64,000 bases of DNA, from contig CP073016.1 of NCBI GenBank assembly GCA_025370075.1, positions 4,030,001 to 4,094,000 of the forward strand, read 5' to 3'. The stretch comes from Chryseotalea sp. WA131a. GTDB lineage: Bacteria > Bacteroidota > Bacteroidia > Cytophagales > Cyclobacteriaceae. Shown here one piece after another: positions 8,522 to 18,043 of this stretch. The translations under genes and the position numbers were made by a program. Under the pieces are notes generated by a model. It was not told the origin of the DNA. It made no database searches and saw only the letters and a list, made by a program, of their open reading frames with translations. Within the stretch, counting starts at the first letter, position 1. The number at the start of each line of letters is the position of its first letter.

Positions 8522-8551
8522 ATTGTATAAGGCACATATTTGCTATCTTTC
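8522..8551 (+). promoter_or_regulatory. Predicted promoter of ddl
   Basis: ATTG at 8522-8525 and TATCTTTC at 8544-8551 lie 18 bases apart, close to the Bacteroidota consensus. The ddl start codon is about 20 bases downstream. Confidence 0.4.
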
Positions 8552-8571
8552 CGCTTGAAAATTTTGGGTGA

Positions 8572-9651
8572 ATGACAAAACAAAAAATCGCACTTCTCTT
8601 TGGCGGACGCTCGGTAGAGCACGGGGTTTCAATCAATTCGGCCCGCAACATTTTTGAATTTATTGACAAGGCTTTGTTTGAACCGATCTTGATCGGCATA
8701 TCCACCGCTGGCGTGTGGTACTTGGTACCGCACGTAAGTAAAGAAATCGAAACTGGAGAAATCCTATCGCTGAACCTCATGCCCGGCAAATTCACGCTGC
8801 AAACCGAATCAGGCAAAGTCATTTCTGCCGACATGGTGTTCCCCATTTTGCACGGCACCGATGGCGAAGATGGAAGCATTCAAGGATTGATTAAAGCATT
8901 GGATGTGCCAATGGTGGGCACCGGTGTCCTGGGTTCGGCCATGTCCATGAGCAAATTGATCACCAAACGATTGCTGCGCGAAGCGGGCATTCCCGTAGCG
9001 GATTTTTTGTATTTCTATTTCTCTGATAAAGAAAAAATATCTTTTCAGGAAGTTGAAAAAAAATTAGGCTTACCCTTTATGGTGAAGTCGGCCAGCTTGG
9101 GCTCATCAGTAGGTGTATCCAAAGTAAAATCGGAAGCAGATTTTGAAAACGCACTTTTGGAAGGATTTCATTATGATGATTGTATTTTGATCGAGAAATT
9201 TATCAAAGGCCGCGAAGTGGAATGTGCGGTGATGTGCAACCAACCTGCTCTCGCCTCATTGCCGGGTGAAATCATCATCAGCAAAGATTACGAGTTCTAC
9301 ACTTTCGATGCAAAATATGTGGATGGCAAAGCCGTAACCATTGATGTTCCTGCCAAGCTGAATCAATCATCAGTCGAAAAAATCAGAGAGCTATCCCTTC
9401 GTACCTACAAAAGCTTGGCCTGCGAAGATTTTGCCCGCGTAGATTTATTCTTAACAGAAAATGATGAAGTGTATGTAAATGAAATCAATACCATTCCTGG
9501 CTTTACTAATTCCAGCATGTTCCCTATGATGTGGAAAGAACGTGGGATATCGTTTACTGAATTGATTACCCAATTGATTACCCTTGCGCAAGCACGATTC
9601 CAACAATCAAAACGGGCAGAAAGAAGTTTTACCTCTTCATTGAAATACTAG
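8572..9651 (+). CDS. ddl: D-alanine--D-alanine ligase
   Basis: Ddl joins two D-alanines with ATP to make the dipeptide used in peptidoglycan precursor synthesis in the cytoplasm. The 359-residue product begins with the typical IALLFGGRSVEHGVS motif, has the HGTDGEDGSIQG loop, the ATP-grasp segment MVKSASLGSSVGVSKV, the REVECAV region and the C-terminal metal-binding EINTIPGFTNSSM motif. Length and domain order are complete. It begins a plus-strand run of cell-envelope genes and is followed after only nine bases by the PASTA protein gene, which suggests co-transcription. The ATG at 8572 is the only credible start. Confidence 0.97.
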   Translation: MTKQKIALLFGGRSVEHGVSINSARNIFEFIDKALFEPILIGISTAGVWYLVPHVSKEIETGEILSLNLMPGKFTLQTESGKVISADMVFPILHGTDGEDGSIQGLIKALDVPMVGTGVLGSAMSMSKLITKRLLREAGIPVADFLYFYFSDKEKISFQEVEKKLGLPFMVKSASLGSSVGVSKVKSEADFENALLEGFHYDDCILIEKFIKGREVECAVMCNQPALASLPGEIIISKDYEFYTFDAKYVDGKAVTIDVPAKLNQSSVEKIRELSLRTYKSLACEDFARVDLFLTENDEVYVNEINTIPGFTNSSMFPMMWKERGISFTELITQLITLAQARFQQSKRAERSFTSSLKY

Positions 9652-9660
9652 GCGTTGCGT

Positions 9661-10473
9661 ATGAATTTAAAAACACTTTTGAAAGGGAATTCCGTTGGCA
9701 GTTTGTTGGCGGTGTGGGCAATCTTCGTTGGCAGCATTGCCTTTGTTGCCATCCTTTACTTTTACATCTACTTGCCCAACGTTACCAATCATGGCGAGGA
9801 AATTAAAGTCCCGGATTTATTGGGGCTTACCATGCCCGAAGCCGAAAAAAGAGCCAAAGATTTTAAGCTGCGCTTGGCCGTCAATGATTCATCGTATGCC
9901 GAAGAGGCCAAGCCACTAACGATACTGAAACAATTTCCTGCGGCCAGCGAATTAGTTAAAGAAGACCGCACGATTTACGTTTCCATCAACCGCACCAATC
10001 CGCCCTCCCTGCCCATGCCCGATATTGTTGAGAAATCGTTGATCAATGCAGAAGTGGTATTGAAAAGCAGCGAATTGAGAAGAGGACGCGTGCTTTACGA
10101 GCCCGATCCTTTTTTAAACTATGTAAAAGATGTTTTGTACAAGGGCAAAACCATTGCCGCTGGCACGCGTATCCCCAAAGGTTCGGTCATTGATTTGGTA
10201 GTGGGCGATGGCGGTGGCACTTCTGATTTTGCGGTAGGTAGTTTGGTGGGTGACAATCTTAAAACCGCGATGTTGAAATTGATAGGTTGGAATTTGCATT
10301 TAGGCAAAGTAGAGATTCCGGCAGGAGAAGATACTACGGGCATTGTACCATACGTTTACAAACAGTTTCCGTTACCGGGCGACTCGGTACGGTTTGGCTA
10401 CCCTGTAGATTTGTGGATTGCGCCAAAAGGTTACAAAGAACCAGAAGCAGAGGATGAAGGAAACGATAACTAG
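9661..10473 (+). CDS. PASTA-domain membrane protein
   Basis: The 270-residue product has a short cytoplasmic N-terminus, one transmembrane helix (about residues 17-37) and about three periplasmic PASTA domains, seen as repeats of the pattern VPDLLGLTMPEAE ... LKQFPAASELVKEDRTI and MPDIVEKSLINAEVVL. PASTA domains bind muropeptides or penicillin-binding proteins in other bacteria. There is no kinase or transpeptidase domain, so this is a stand-alone PASTA anchor. The C-terminus is acidic. The frame can also start at a TTG six bases earlier; the ATG at 9661 is preferred. Its position directly after ddl and five bases before the T9SS cargo gene suggests a cell-wall operon. Confidence 0.9.
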   Translation: MNLKTLLKGNSVGSLLAVWAIFVGSIAFVAILYFYIYLPNVTNHGEEIKVPDLLGLTMPEAEKRAKDFKLRLAVNDSSYAEEAKPLTILKQFPAASELVKEDRTIYVSINRTNPPSLPMPDIVEKSLINAEVVLKSSELRRGRVLYEPDPFLNYVKDVLYKGKTIAAGTRIPKGSVIDLVVGDGGGTSDFAVGSLVGDNLKTAMLKLIGWNLHLGKVEIPAGEDTTGIVPYVYKQFPLPGDSVRFGYPVDLWIAPKGYKEPEAEDEGNDN

Positions 10474-10477
10474 ATAA

Positions 10478-12493
10478 ATGCTGCATCACTCAATTTTGTA
10501 TTCGCGCAACATTGCTAAGCAGCTAACTTCTGTCTATCTATTTCTATTGATTCCTTTTTTTGCGGTTGGTCAAATTGAAAAAGTGACCATTGAGCGAATT
10601 CCTCCACCACCCATTTCCTTTAAGAAAGATATTCCAAATGCCCGAGCGAGTGGTGCTTTGCCGGCAATGAAGCTTCCCTTTTGGGATGATTTTTCATTCA
10701 ACGCCACATCGGCAGCAAATATTTTTTATCCGAATGATACGCTTTGGGAAAACAGCCGAAGGGTTTGGGTAAACAACAGCATGGGCATCAACCCACCCTC
10801 GATAAACGTAGCCACCTTTGATGGATACGATTCGCTGGGCAAACCGTATGCTGTAAACGATATATTGGCCAAAGGCTTTGCCGACCGAATGACCTCGCGG
10901 CCTTTGCGGTTGGACCTAGTGCCCGCACCCCTACGATCAAATGTCTTTCTTAATTTTTTCTATCAATTTCAAGGAAATGGAGAGCCACCCGATTTGGGTG
11001 ATGTATTGAATTTATACTTTAAAGACGACAAGGGTATTTGGAATTTGGTATGGCAAAAACAAAACGATGGTAACTTAGATCCTACCAAATTTATAGAAGT
11101 GCCAATACAAATCACCGACCTAAAATACTTTCACAATAATTTTCAGTTTCGTTTCCAAAATTTCGGTCGCTTATCAGGGCCATACGATACATGGAGTATT
11201 GATTATGTGTATGTGAGCAATGGTAAAGCACAATATCTTCCGGTTTATAAAGATTTTCCCGACAGGGTAATAACACTTCCCTTCACTTCAATTTTTGGTG
11301 AATATCGATCGATGCCCGTTTCGCATTTCAGCCCAAGCATTTTAACCAAGCCAGTTGTTACTTTGAGCAACCGTAGAAAAGACCAAGTAGTTGGCCCCAC
11401 CACAGATGGTCAATCATTAAAATACTCATCAAGTTCAAAAACGATTATCAGAAAAAAAGATAAGACGTTTATAACATATAAATCGGTTTTAGAATCTAGA
11501 AAAGATTTATTGCCTGTTCTTGTTTATGACATATCAAAACAACGAAATGTCACCCTCACAACCTTGCCAAGCATATTAAACTCAATTGCACAAGATATTG
11601 ATTCTGTTAGCGTTCAAATAACCTTTAACCTAGATACTGCGGATAATGAAATCAAAAGAAAGAAGTTAGTAAAAGGTGTATTAACAGATTTTGGTGATTA
11701 CGACACGGCTATCTACAAAGGCATTAACTTTAAACACAATGATACTACTCGAACAATCTTTGAAATGGTAAATTACTACGCCTACGATGACGGCTCTGCC
11801 GAATACGGTGCAAAAATAAATGGCATTGGCACGCAGTTGGCCTATCAATATGATATGAAAACCACGGAATCCGACACCATCGTGTCTTTTGATGTTTATT
11901 TTCCGCGGTTTGGTGATGACACCCCCCAATCCGTACAGTTATTGGTTTTAAATGCCCTGACAGGAAACGAAAGTGATTATGAATTGAGGCAATCCGTATC
12001 CATTACCCGCAACAACCGAAACAAATTTTGGCGCGTTAAATTATCAACACCTGTTGCAGTTAAAAATAAATTTTACATCGGCTGGAAATTGTTGTCAAAT
12101 GCCACCTTACCCGTTGGGCTAGATGTTAATACTGATTCTGGGAGTAAAATGTTTGTCAATACCGCAGGCGATTGGGTACAAAATACCTCGCTGCAAGGCA
12201 GCCTCATGATTCGGCCGGTGTTTGGTAATCCAGGACAACAGCAGGTAACAACCAATGTGGCCGATGAAATTCTAGATAAACCATTTCCTAATCCGACATC
12301 AGGCATTTTTCATTTACCCTCTAACAGTACCCAAATTGTTGTTTACGATCTGGCAGGAAAGGCAGTAGAAGTTGGTGCCGAAGATTTTTCTGAATATGTG
12401 CGTGTCACCGTTCAAAATCCCTCCCCAAGCATTTTGTTGGTGAGGTATTTTACCGATCGATGGCATACCGAAAAAATCTTGATTCGGCCGTAA
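10478..12493 (+). CDS. Secreted protein with T9SS type A C-terminal sorting domain
   Basis: The 671-residue product has an N-terminal signal peptide (hydrophobic VYLFLLIPFFAVGQ) and a C-terminal domain of about 75 residues matching type A T9SS sorting signals: DKPFPNPTSGIFHLP, then IVVYDLAGKAVEVG, ending TEKILIRP. It should cross the inner membrane by Sec and the outer membrane through the SprA channel, whose gene is in this window. The central 500 residues are beta-rich without a catalytic motif that I recognise. It follows the PASTA gene by five bases, so it is probably in the ddl operon. Its role at the cell surface is unknown. Confidence 0.88.
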   Translation: MLHHSILYSRNIAKQLTSVYLFLLIPFFAVGQIEKVTIERIPPPPISFKKDIPNARASGALPAMKLPFWDDFSFNATSAANIFYPNDTLWENSRRVWVNNSMGINPPSINVATFDGYDSLGKPYAVNDILAKGFADRMTSRPLRLDLVPAPLRSNVFLNFFYQFQGNGEPPDLGDVLNLYFKDDKGIWNLVWQKQNDGNLDPTKFIEVPIQITDLKYFHNNFQFRFQNFGRLSGPYDTWSIDYVYVSNGKAQYLPVYKDFPDRVITLPFTSIFGEYRSMPVSHFSPSILTKPVVTLSNRRKDQVVGPTTDGQSLKYSSSSKTIIRKKDKTFITYKSVLESRKDLLPVLVYDISKQRNVTLTTLPSILNSIAQDIDSVSVQITFNLDTADNEIKRKKLVKGVLTDFGDYDTAIYKGINFKHNDTTRTIFEMVNYYAYDDGSAEYGAKINGIGTQLAYQYDMKTTESDTIVSFDVYFPRFGDDTPQSVQLLVLNALTGNESDYELRQSVSITRNNRNKFWRVKLSTPVAVKNKFYIGWKLLSNATLPVGLDVNTDSGSKMFVNTAGDWVQNTSLQGSLMIRPVFGNPGQQQVTTNVADEILDKPFPNPTSGIFHLPSNSTQIVVYDLAGKAVEVGAEDFSEYVRVTVQNPSPSILLVRYFTDRWHTEKILIRP

Positions 12494-12574
12494 ATAAAGC
12501 CCCAATCGCCCCAATCAACCAGTTTTTTCTTTCCCTGAATAAAAACCTATCTTTACACCCTAATAAAAATTATT

Positions 12575-12784
12575 ATGGACACGATATTTTTGATTGGAAT
12601 GCCGAGCGGAATGGAATGGTTTATCATCGGACTATTTGTACTGGTTTTCTTTGGTGCCAGAAAAATACCTGAATTTGCAAAAGGCTTGGGCAAAGGCATA
12701 CGCGAATTTAAAGATGCCGTAAAGGATGTGAAAAAAGAAGTGGATGATGCCGGCAAAGAAGTACCTAAAATAGACGAAAAGTAA
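12575..12784 (+). CDS. tatA: Twin-arginine translocase subunit TatA/TatE
   Basis: The 69-residue product has the TatA layout: one short membrane helix (EWFIIGLFVLVFFGARKIPEF), the conserved FG-x-x-K-I/L-P hinge, an amphipathic helix (FAKGLGKGIREFKDAV) and a charged tail. TatA oligomers form the passage for folded proteins bearing RR signal peptides. tatC is not next to it. It is followed after three bases by gatA. A TATCTTTA box at 12548-12555 could be its -7 element. A plausible client, the gluconate dehydrogenase-like subunit with an RR motif, is encoded at 41506. Confidence 0.93.
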   Translation: MDTIFLIGMPSGMEWFIIGLFVLVFFGARKIPEFAKGLGKGIREFKDAVKDVKKEVDDAGKEVPKIDEK

Positions 12785-12787
12785 TCC

Positions 12788-14218
12788 TTGAAGACGTACG
12801 CGAGTTTTGCAGAAATCCAGCGCGACCTTCATTCCGGAAAAATAACTTGCACGCAGTTGGTCAATGCCTATTTGGCCAACATTGAAAACAAAAAACATCT
12901 CAATGCTTTTTTGAGCGTTTATGGGGAAGAGGCCTTAACACGTGCATCCATTATTGACCAAAAAATAAAGAGCAATACCGCTGGTAAACTGGCAGGCTTG
13001 GTGGTGGGCTTGAAAGATGTGCTCTGCTACGAAAATCATCCGCTGCAAGCCAGCAGCAAAATCTTGGATGGTTTTGTTTCGAAATTCAATGCCACTGCTG
13101 TTCAGCGTTTAATCAATGCAGATGCTATCTTCATCGGCCGCCAAAATTGCGATGAGTTTGCCATGGGGTCATCGAACGAGAACTCTGCGTTTGGTGCCGT
13201 ATTAAATGACATCGATAACACACGCGTTTCGGGCGGATCATCTGGCGGATCGGCAGTGGCGGTGATGGCCGATTTGTGCCATGTTTCAGTGGGCTCCGAT
13301 ACGGGCGGATCGGTTCGTCAGCCTGCTGCGTTTTGTGGCATTGTAGGCTTAAAGCCAACGTACTCGCGAATCTCTCGCCACGGATTAGTCGCATACGGGT
13401 CTTCCTTTGATTGCATCGGCATTTTTTCAAAATGTATTGATGATGCCGCGCTGGTGCTGGAAGTGATTGCCGGAGCCGATGAATTTGATAGTACTGTTTC
13501 ACAAAAAAGGGTACCGGCTTATTCAGCAGAATTGGCCGCACCCAAAAACGAAAAATACAAAATCGCCTACATGCGCGATACCGTGGAATCTGCCGCGCTG
13601 CAACCTGAAATAAAAAAATCAATTTCAGAAGTGATCGAAAAACTGAAATCAGCAGGGCACACTGTGGAGGCAATTGATTTTCCGTTGAACGAATACGTGT
13701 TGCCTACCTATTATATTTTGGCAACGGCCGAGGCAAGTTCAAATCTATCTCGCTTTGATGGCGTGCGTTATGGTTTTCGTAGTCCTAACACAACTGATTT
13801 AAGTTCGCTTTATAAAAAAACACGAGCCGAAGGTTTTGGCAAAGAAGTGCAACGCAGAATTTTGCTTGGCACATTTGTGTTGAGTGCCAGTTACTACGAT
13901 GCATACTACAACCAAGCACAAAAAGTGCGCAGGCTGATACGGAATCAATTAAAAAATGTATTTACAAAATACGACTGCTTATTGATGCCCACCACACCCA
14001 CCACAGCTTTTAAGTTGGGCGAGCGTTCAGAAAACCCGGTTGAAATGTACTTAGCTGATTTGTTTTCCGTTCAAGCAAATGTGGCTGGTTTGCCCGCTAT
14101 TTCTGTGCCCTGTGGCACCGATTTGAAGGGTTTGCCCATTGGCATACAAGCCATGGCCGATGATTTTGAGGAAACAAAATTGTTTCATTTTTCAAAAGTA
14201 TTGATGAACTTGGCGTAA
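12788..14218 (+). CDS. gatA: Asp-tRNA(Asn)/Glu-tRNA(Gln) amidotransferase subunit A
   Basis: GatA is the amidase subunit of GatCAB, which releases ammonia from glutamine to convert misacylated Glu-tRNA(Gln) or Asp-tRNA(Asn). The 476-residue product contains the amidase triad: K76 in VGLKDVL, the cis-serine in SGGSSGGS near 151, and the nucleophile S175 in GSDTGGSVRQPAAF. Its length is normal. The start is a TTG at 12788, three bases after tatA; no suitable ATG gives the conserved N-terminal helix (SFAEIQRDLHSGKITCTQLV). gatB and gatC are not adjacent, as is common in Bacteroidota. Confidence 0.96.
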   Translation: MKTYASFAEIQRDLHSGKITCTQLVNAYLANIENKKHLNAFLSVYGEEALTRASIIDQKIKSNTAGKLAGLVVGLKDVLCYENHPLQASSKILDGFVSKFNATAVQRLINADAIFIGRQNCDEFAMGSSNENSAFGAVLNDIDNTRVSGGSSGGSAVAVMADLCHVSVGSDTGGSVRQPAAFCGIVGLKPTYSRISRHGLVAYGSSFDCIGIFSKCIDDAALVLEVIAGADEFDSTVSQKRVPAYSAELAAPKNEKYKIAYMRDTVESAALQPEIKKSISEVIEKLKSAGHTVEAIDFPLNEYVLPTYYILATAEASSNLSRFDGVRYGFRSPNTTDLSSLYKKTRAEGFGKEVQRRILLGTFVLSASYYDAYYNQAQKVRRLIRNQLKNVFTKYDCLLMPTTPTTAFKLGERSENPVEMYLADLFSVQANVAGLPAISVPCGTDLKGLPIGIQAMADDFEETKLFHFSKVLMNLA

Positions 14219-14299
14219 TTATTGATTTTTTAAATTATCGAAAACCCTCAAACTTTAGCAATTCGCAAAGGGGTTTTACTTTTTTAAACGCATAGTGGC

Positions 14300-15703
14300 A
14301 TGAGGAAATTTGTAATTTGTTGGGCTTTAATCGTTGCCTCGGGTGGTCTGTTTGCACAAGAAATTGATGTGAAAGACACCTTGCCGGAAAACGATTTGAT
14401 TAAACCATTTGATACTATCGGCTCGAATTTTGAGCTGCCAACCGATGTTGAATTTATTCCAGCCAATGCCACGCCTGAATTGGTTTCGGATCGGTTGAGT
14501 TGCCTTCAAAAAGATATTGAGCTTACCTACAACAAACGCGTTCACGGTTTTATCGATTACTTTACCATTCGCGATCGGGAATACACCCGCATGGTGCAGC
14601 GCAGAAAAGATTTGTACTTCCCGATATTCGAGCGAAAACTAAAAGAATATGGCTTGCCGGACGAATTAAAATATTTATCCATTATTGAATCGGGCTTAAA
14701 CCCCCGCGCCACTTCGCGCGCACGTGCAGTTGGTTTATGGCAATTTATGTCGGGCACGGGGCATTACATGGGGCTACGAAACGATTGGTACATAGATGAG
14801 CGAATGGATCCAGAGAAAGCAACCGATGCAGCTTGCCGCTATTTGTCGATGTTGTATTCAATGTTCAACAATTGGCAGTTGGCTTTGGCTGCATACAACT
14901 CAGGGCCTGGCACGGTGCGATATGCCATTCGAAAATCGGGTTACAAAAAGACTTTTTGGGAGGTGTTCAATTACCTGCCACGCGAAACGCGATCGTATGT
15001 TCCGCAATTCATTGCCATCATTTATGCTATGAATTATGCGCCCGAACACAACTTGGTTGAGATGGCGCGCGAACAAGTTCCTCCTCATGATACCATTCGG
15101 GTGAACCAGTTCCTGAACTTCGCCACCTTTGCCAAGCTGACGGGCACCACCGTGGAAGACATGCAGTTGTTGAATCCGCATGTGTTGCGAAATGCATTAC
15201 CCGATAACGGACAAACCCATTCGTTGAAAATACCTGTTTGGTCGAAAAACACGTTGCAACAAAACAGATTTTCGATCTTAGATTCTGCTTCAAAAATTGG
15301 TAAAAAAGAATTGGAGCAATTGGCAAAAACTTCTTCTGGATCAACCTATGGAAGAGAAGTGCAAATCTACCAGGTGCAATCGGGCGATGTGTTAGGGTCT
15401 ATTGCAGCGCGTTTTGGGGTGCGTGTAAACGATTTGAAAAAATGGAATGCCCTTATCGGAAATACCATTCGAGTTGGTCAACGATTAAATTTATGGACTT
15501 ACAAACCTGGAACATTGGCAGCTTCGCGTGCTACGCCTTCGATTGTGTTTCCGTCCAATTCCAAAACCTATACCGTGCAGCCGGGCGACACGCTGTGGAG
15601 CATTTCTAAAAAAATTCCGGGTGGTTCGGTTGAAAAAATCAAGAACATGAACAATCTCAAAAACAACAAACTGCAACCTGGGCAGAAGTTGATCATTGGG
15701 TAA
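14300..15703 (+). CDS. mltD: Membrane-bound lytic murein transglycosylase D-like, with LysM domains
   Basis: The 467-residue product has a signal peptide (residues 1-20, ending LFAQ), an SLT/GEWL lytic transglycosylase domain (about 100-260) with the catalytic glutamate E130 in IESGLNP, the GLWQFM motif and the AAYNSGPG motif, then two C-terminal LysM domains (about 354-397 and 421-465; QVQSGDVLGSIAARFGV and VQPGDTLWSISKKI). It cleaves peptidoglycan glycan strands in the periplasm while LysM holds the wall. This is the standard MltD layout. It lacks an obvious lipobox. The A/T-rich 80 bases upstream hold no clear promoter match. Confidence 0.93.
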   Translation: MRKFVICWALIVASGGLFAQEIDVKDTLPENDLIKPFDTIGSNFELPTDVEFIPANATPELVSDRLSCLQKDIELTYNKRVHGFIDYFTIRDREYTRMVQRRKDLYFPIFERKLKEYGLPDELKYLSIIESGLNPRATSRARAVGLWQFMSGTGHYMGLRNDWYIDERMDPEKATDAACRYLSMLYSMFNNWQLALAAYNSGPGTVRYAIRKSGYKKTFWEVFNYLPRETRSYVPQFIAIIYAMNYAPEHNLVEMAREQVPPHDTIRVNQFLNFATFAKLTGTTVEDMQLLNPHVLRNALPDNGQTHSLKIPVWSKNTLQQNRFSILDSASKIGKKELEQLAKTSSGSTYGREVQIYQVQSGDVLGSIAARFGVRVNDLKKWNALIGNTIRVGQRLNLWTYKPGTLAASRATPSIVFPSNSKTYTVQPGDTLWSISKKIPGGSVEKIKNMNNLKNNKLQPGQKLIIG

Positions 15704-15793
15704 GGATCACTTGCTTCACTTAAATATACACACTATACTTTGTGACGTTTTCGCTTTTTTTGTGTTATTAGTCAAGTTGTAATCTCATCCGAT

Positions 15794-16843
15794 ATGAAAC
15801 ATCTACTTTGGTTAGTGCTGTCAGTGCTATTGTTTTCTTGTGATGATAAACCTGGCGAAAACCTTACCAACGCCACGGGCATGTCCGGAGATGTTTATTT
15901 GATTATGGACTCCACCCAATACCGTGGGCCACTAGGTCAATTGTTGGATTCCGTGTTTAGGGCAGAGGCACAGGTAATCAATCGGTCTGAGCCAATTTTT
16001 AAAATGCGATGGGTTGATCCACGCAAATTAAATTACACCTTAAAATTGAGGAGAAATTTGATCTATGCCGTTACGCTTGATCAAGGTCGAAGAAGTCAAA
16101 ACCTGTTGACTCCAGAATCCATCAATCGAATTAAAACTGATACTTCCTTTTTCTTTTCGGCCTTAAAAAATCAATATGCACGTGGACAGGAAACTTTCTT
16201 TTTGGTGGGCGCCACGGAGGCTGCACTAATGAAAAAAATAAGAAAGAATGCACCTAGGCTTGTTTCAATTTTAGATAAATCCGAGCAAGAGCGGCTCACG
16301 GCTCAGATCTATAAATCAGGACAGCTCAAAGGCCTCACCGAAACTTTAAAGAAGAAATGGAACATTGACTTTAAAATTCCATATGGTTATGAATTGGTAA
16401 TAGACACCGATGAGTTTATATGGGTTCGCCAGTTTAATAAAAAAGACGATCGCGATATTTTTATTTATCGCACACCTTATACCAATCAAAAGCAATTTGA
16501 GCGCGATAGTTTGATTAATTTACGAAATAGGATTTGTCAAAAATATTTATTTGGCGATCCTGAAAAATCGTATTCGTATTTGGTGACCGAAATGAGCGTG
16601 CCTTCCAAACAGGCACAGATTTATACAAGCCAACTAAATGGAAAATTTGCCTCCCAAATGCGTGGCTTGTGGAAAACCAATAGTTTGAGTATGGGTGGGC
16701 CCTTTATCTCTTACACCGTAGCCGATACCAAACAAGGAATGCTTTATTATGTAGAAGGCTTTGTGTATGCCCCCAGCCGTGAGCAACGCGAAATTATGCG
16801 CGAAGTGGAAACGATATTGAATAGCTTTACGATCGGCAAGTGA
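15794..16843 (+). CDS. DUF4837 family lipoprotein
   Basis: The 349-residue product has a lipoprotein signal with lipobox L13-F14-S15-C16 and then matches the pattern of DUF4837, a Bacteroidota-specific family of unknown function: an early GDVYLIMDSTQYRGPLG strand, the EPIFKMRWVDPRKLN segment and a C-terminal YYVEGFVYAPSREQREIMREVE helix. It is probably an outer- or inner-membrane-anchored periplasmic protein. It follows the MltD gene by 90 bases, and genes of this family often lie near transglycosylases, which hints at an envelope role only by context. Confidence 0.85.
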   Translation: MKHLLWLVLSVLLFSCDDKPGENLTNATGMSGDVYLIMDSTQYRGPLGQLLDSVFRAEAQVINRSEPIFKMRWVDPRKLNYTLKLRRNLIYAVTLDQGRRSQNLLTPESINRIKTDTSFFFSALKNQYARGQETFFLVGATEAALMKKIRKNAPRLVSILDKSEQERLTAQIYKSGQLKGLTETLKKKWNIDFKIPYGYELVIDTDEFIWVRQFNKKDDRDIFIYRTPYTNQKQFERDSLINLRNRICQKYLFGDPEKSYSYLVTEMSVPSKQAQIYTSQLNGKFASQMRGLWKTNSLSMGGPFISYTVADTKQGMLYYVEGFVYAPSREQREIMREVETILNSFTIGK

Positions 16844-16918
16844 CCGTCAATTTCAAATCTGTTGGTTTTGCATGAGGACGGTGTGATCAGCACCATGATC
16901 CCACCAAGGAAATCGCTT

Positions 16919-17096
16919 TTAACATTTCAGTACCAAACTTCTGTACTCACCATCTAGTGCAGAGGTCAACCGTTTAGATTGTTTGGACATTTTGGTGGAT
17001 TTCTCTTTGTCCAACAAAGCCAAGGCCATCTTGTTGAAGATCGAGAAGTTGACAGTTGAATTGCCGGATTTCATCAGTAGAGCATCCGAAGTTTCT
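16919..17096 (-). pseudogene. C-terminal fragment of an ISAs1-like transposase
   Basis: The minus strand encodes about 58 codons ending at a stop at 16919-16921: ALLMKSGNSTVNFSIFNKMA, then LALLDKEKS and KRLTSALDGEYRSLVL. This matches the tail of ISAs1-family transposases (NFSxLRKIALNLLKxEKS ... KRxxAxWDxxYLLxVL). Nothing upstream continues the reading frame, so only the tail remains. It occupies most of the gap of about 310 bases between the DUF4837 gene and lipA; the rest (16844-16918 and 17097-17153) shows nothing. Confidence 0.65.
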
Positions 17097-17153
17097 CAAA
17101 AGCAATAGAATCATTTATGAAAAGAAAATGAGGCTTTATGCAAGTGGCACAGA

Positions 17154-18038
17154 TTAAAACGGCACGTTCACATGCCGCTCGGCATGATAGGAAGATCGCA
17201 CCAGCGGGCCTGATTCCACATATTTCAATCCGCGTTTTAAGCCCTCTTCTTTGTAAAGGGCAAATGTATCAGGGTGGATAAATTCAGCTACTTCCAAGTG
17301 CATTTTGGTGGGCTGCAAATATTGGCCAAGTGTTAAAATCATCAATCCATTTTCAACCAAGTCGTCCATGGCTTTGTAAAGCTCTTCTTTGGCTTCGCCT
17401 ATGCCTAACATAATACCAGACTTGGTGCGTTTTCCGGCTTCGCGGGTTCTTTTGATTTGCTCCAAGCTGCGTTCGTATTTTGCTTGGGGTCGCACCATGC
17501 GGTACAATCGCCCCACTGTTTCCATATTGTGCGAAACCACTTCTTGGCCGCCATCGATCATGCGATAGAGTGCGTCCCAATTTCCTTTGGTATCCGGTAT
17601 TAGTGTTTCAATAGTTGTTGAAGGACTAAGGGATTTTGTTTGAATTACGGTTTGGTACCATACTTCTGCGCCACGGTCTTTCAATTCATCACGGTTCACG
17701 CTTGTGATCACCGCATGCTTAACACCCATCTTCTTGATCGATTCGGCCACACGCCTTGGTTCATCCGTATCGTACTCGGTAGGCCTTCCCGTGGCAACGG
17801 CACAAAAAGTACAACTGCGCGTACACACATTACCTAAAATCATAAAAGTAGCCGTGCCTGCTCCCCAGCATTCGCCCATGTTAGGGCAATTACCACTTTC
17901 GCAAATAGTGTGAAGTTTATTGTCGTCCACCAACTTTCGCACCTTGGCATATTCGGGTCCAATCGGCAACTTTACGCGCAGCCAATCGGGCTTGCGTCTT
18001 TTGGTTTGCTCTGGTGATATTGTAGGAAGTTCGATCAT
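17154..18038 (-). CDS. lipA: Lipoyl synthase
   Basis: LipA is a radical-SAM enzyme that inserts two sulfur atoms into protein-bound octanoyl groups to make lipoate. The 294-residue product has the auxiliary-cluster cysteines C46, C51 and C57 (CESGNCPNMGEC) and the radical-SAM CxxxCxxC at C72, C76 and C79 (CTRSCTFC), plus the C-terminal RSSYHA serine ligand. Length is typical. The gene lies downstream of gcvH on the same strand; the H protein is a classic lipoylated substrate, so the pairing is functionally sensible. The gap between them is a heptamer repeat array. Confidence 0.97.
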   Translation of the reverse strand: MIELPTISPEQTKRRKPDWLRVKLPIGPEYAKVRKLVDDNKLHTICESGNCPNMGECWGAGTATFMILGNVCTRSCTFCAVATGRPTEYDTDEPRRVAESIKKMGVKHAVITSVNRDELKDRGAEVWYQTVIQTKSLSPSTTIETLIPDTKGNWDALYRMIDGGQEVVSHNMETVGRLYRMVRPQAKYERSLEQIKRTREAGKRTKSGIMLGIGEAKEELYKAMDDLVENGLMILTLGQYLQPTKMHLEVAEFIHPDTFALYKEEGLKRGLKYVESGPLVRSSYHAERHVNVPF

Positions 18039-18043
18039 GAGTG

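Noticed and set aside
13131..13673. 180-residue minus-strand open frame within gatA
   Set aside because: It lies completely inside the well-supported gatA gene and has no recognisable domain; a shadow frame.
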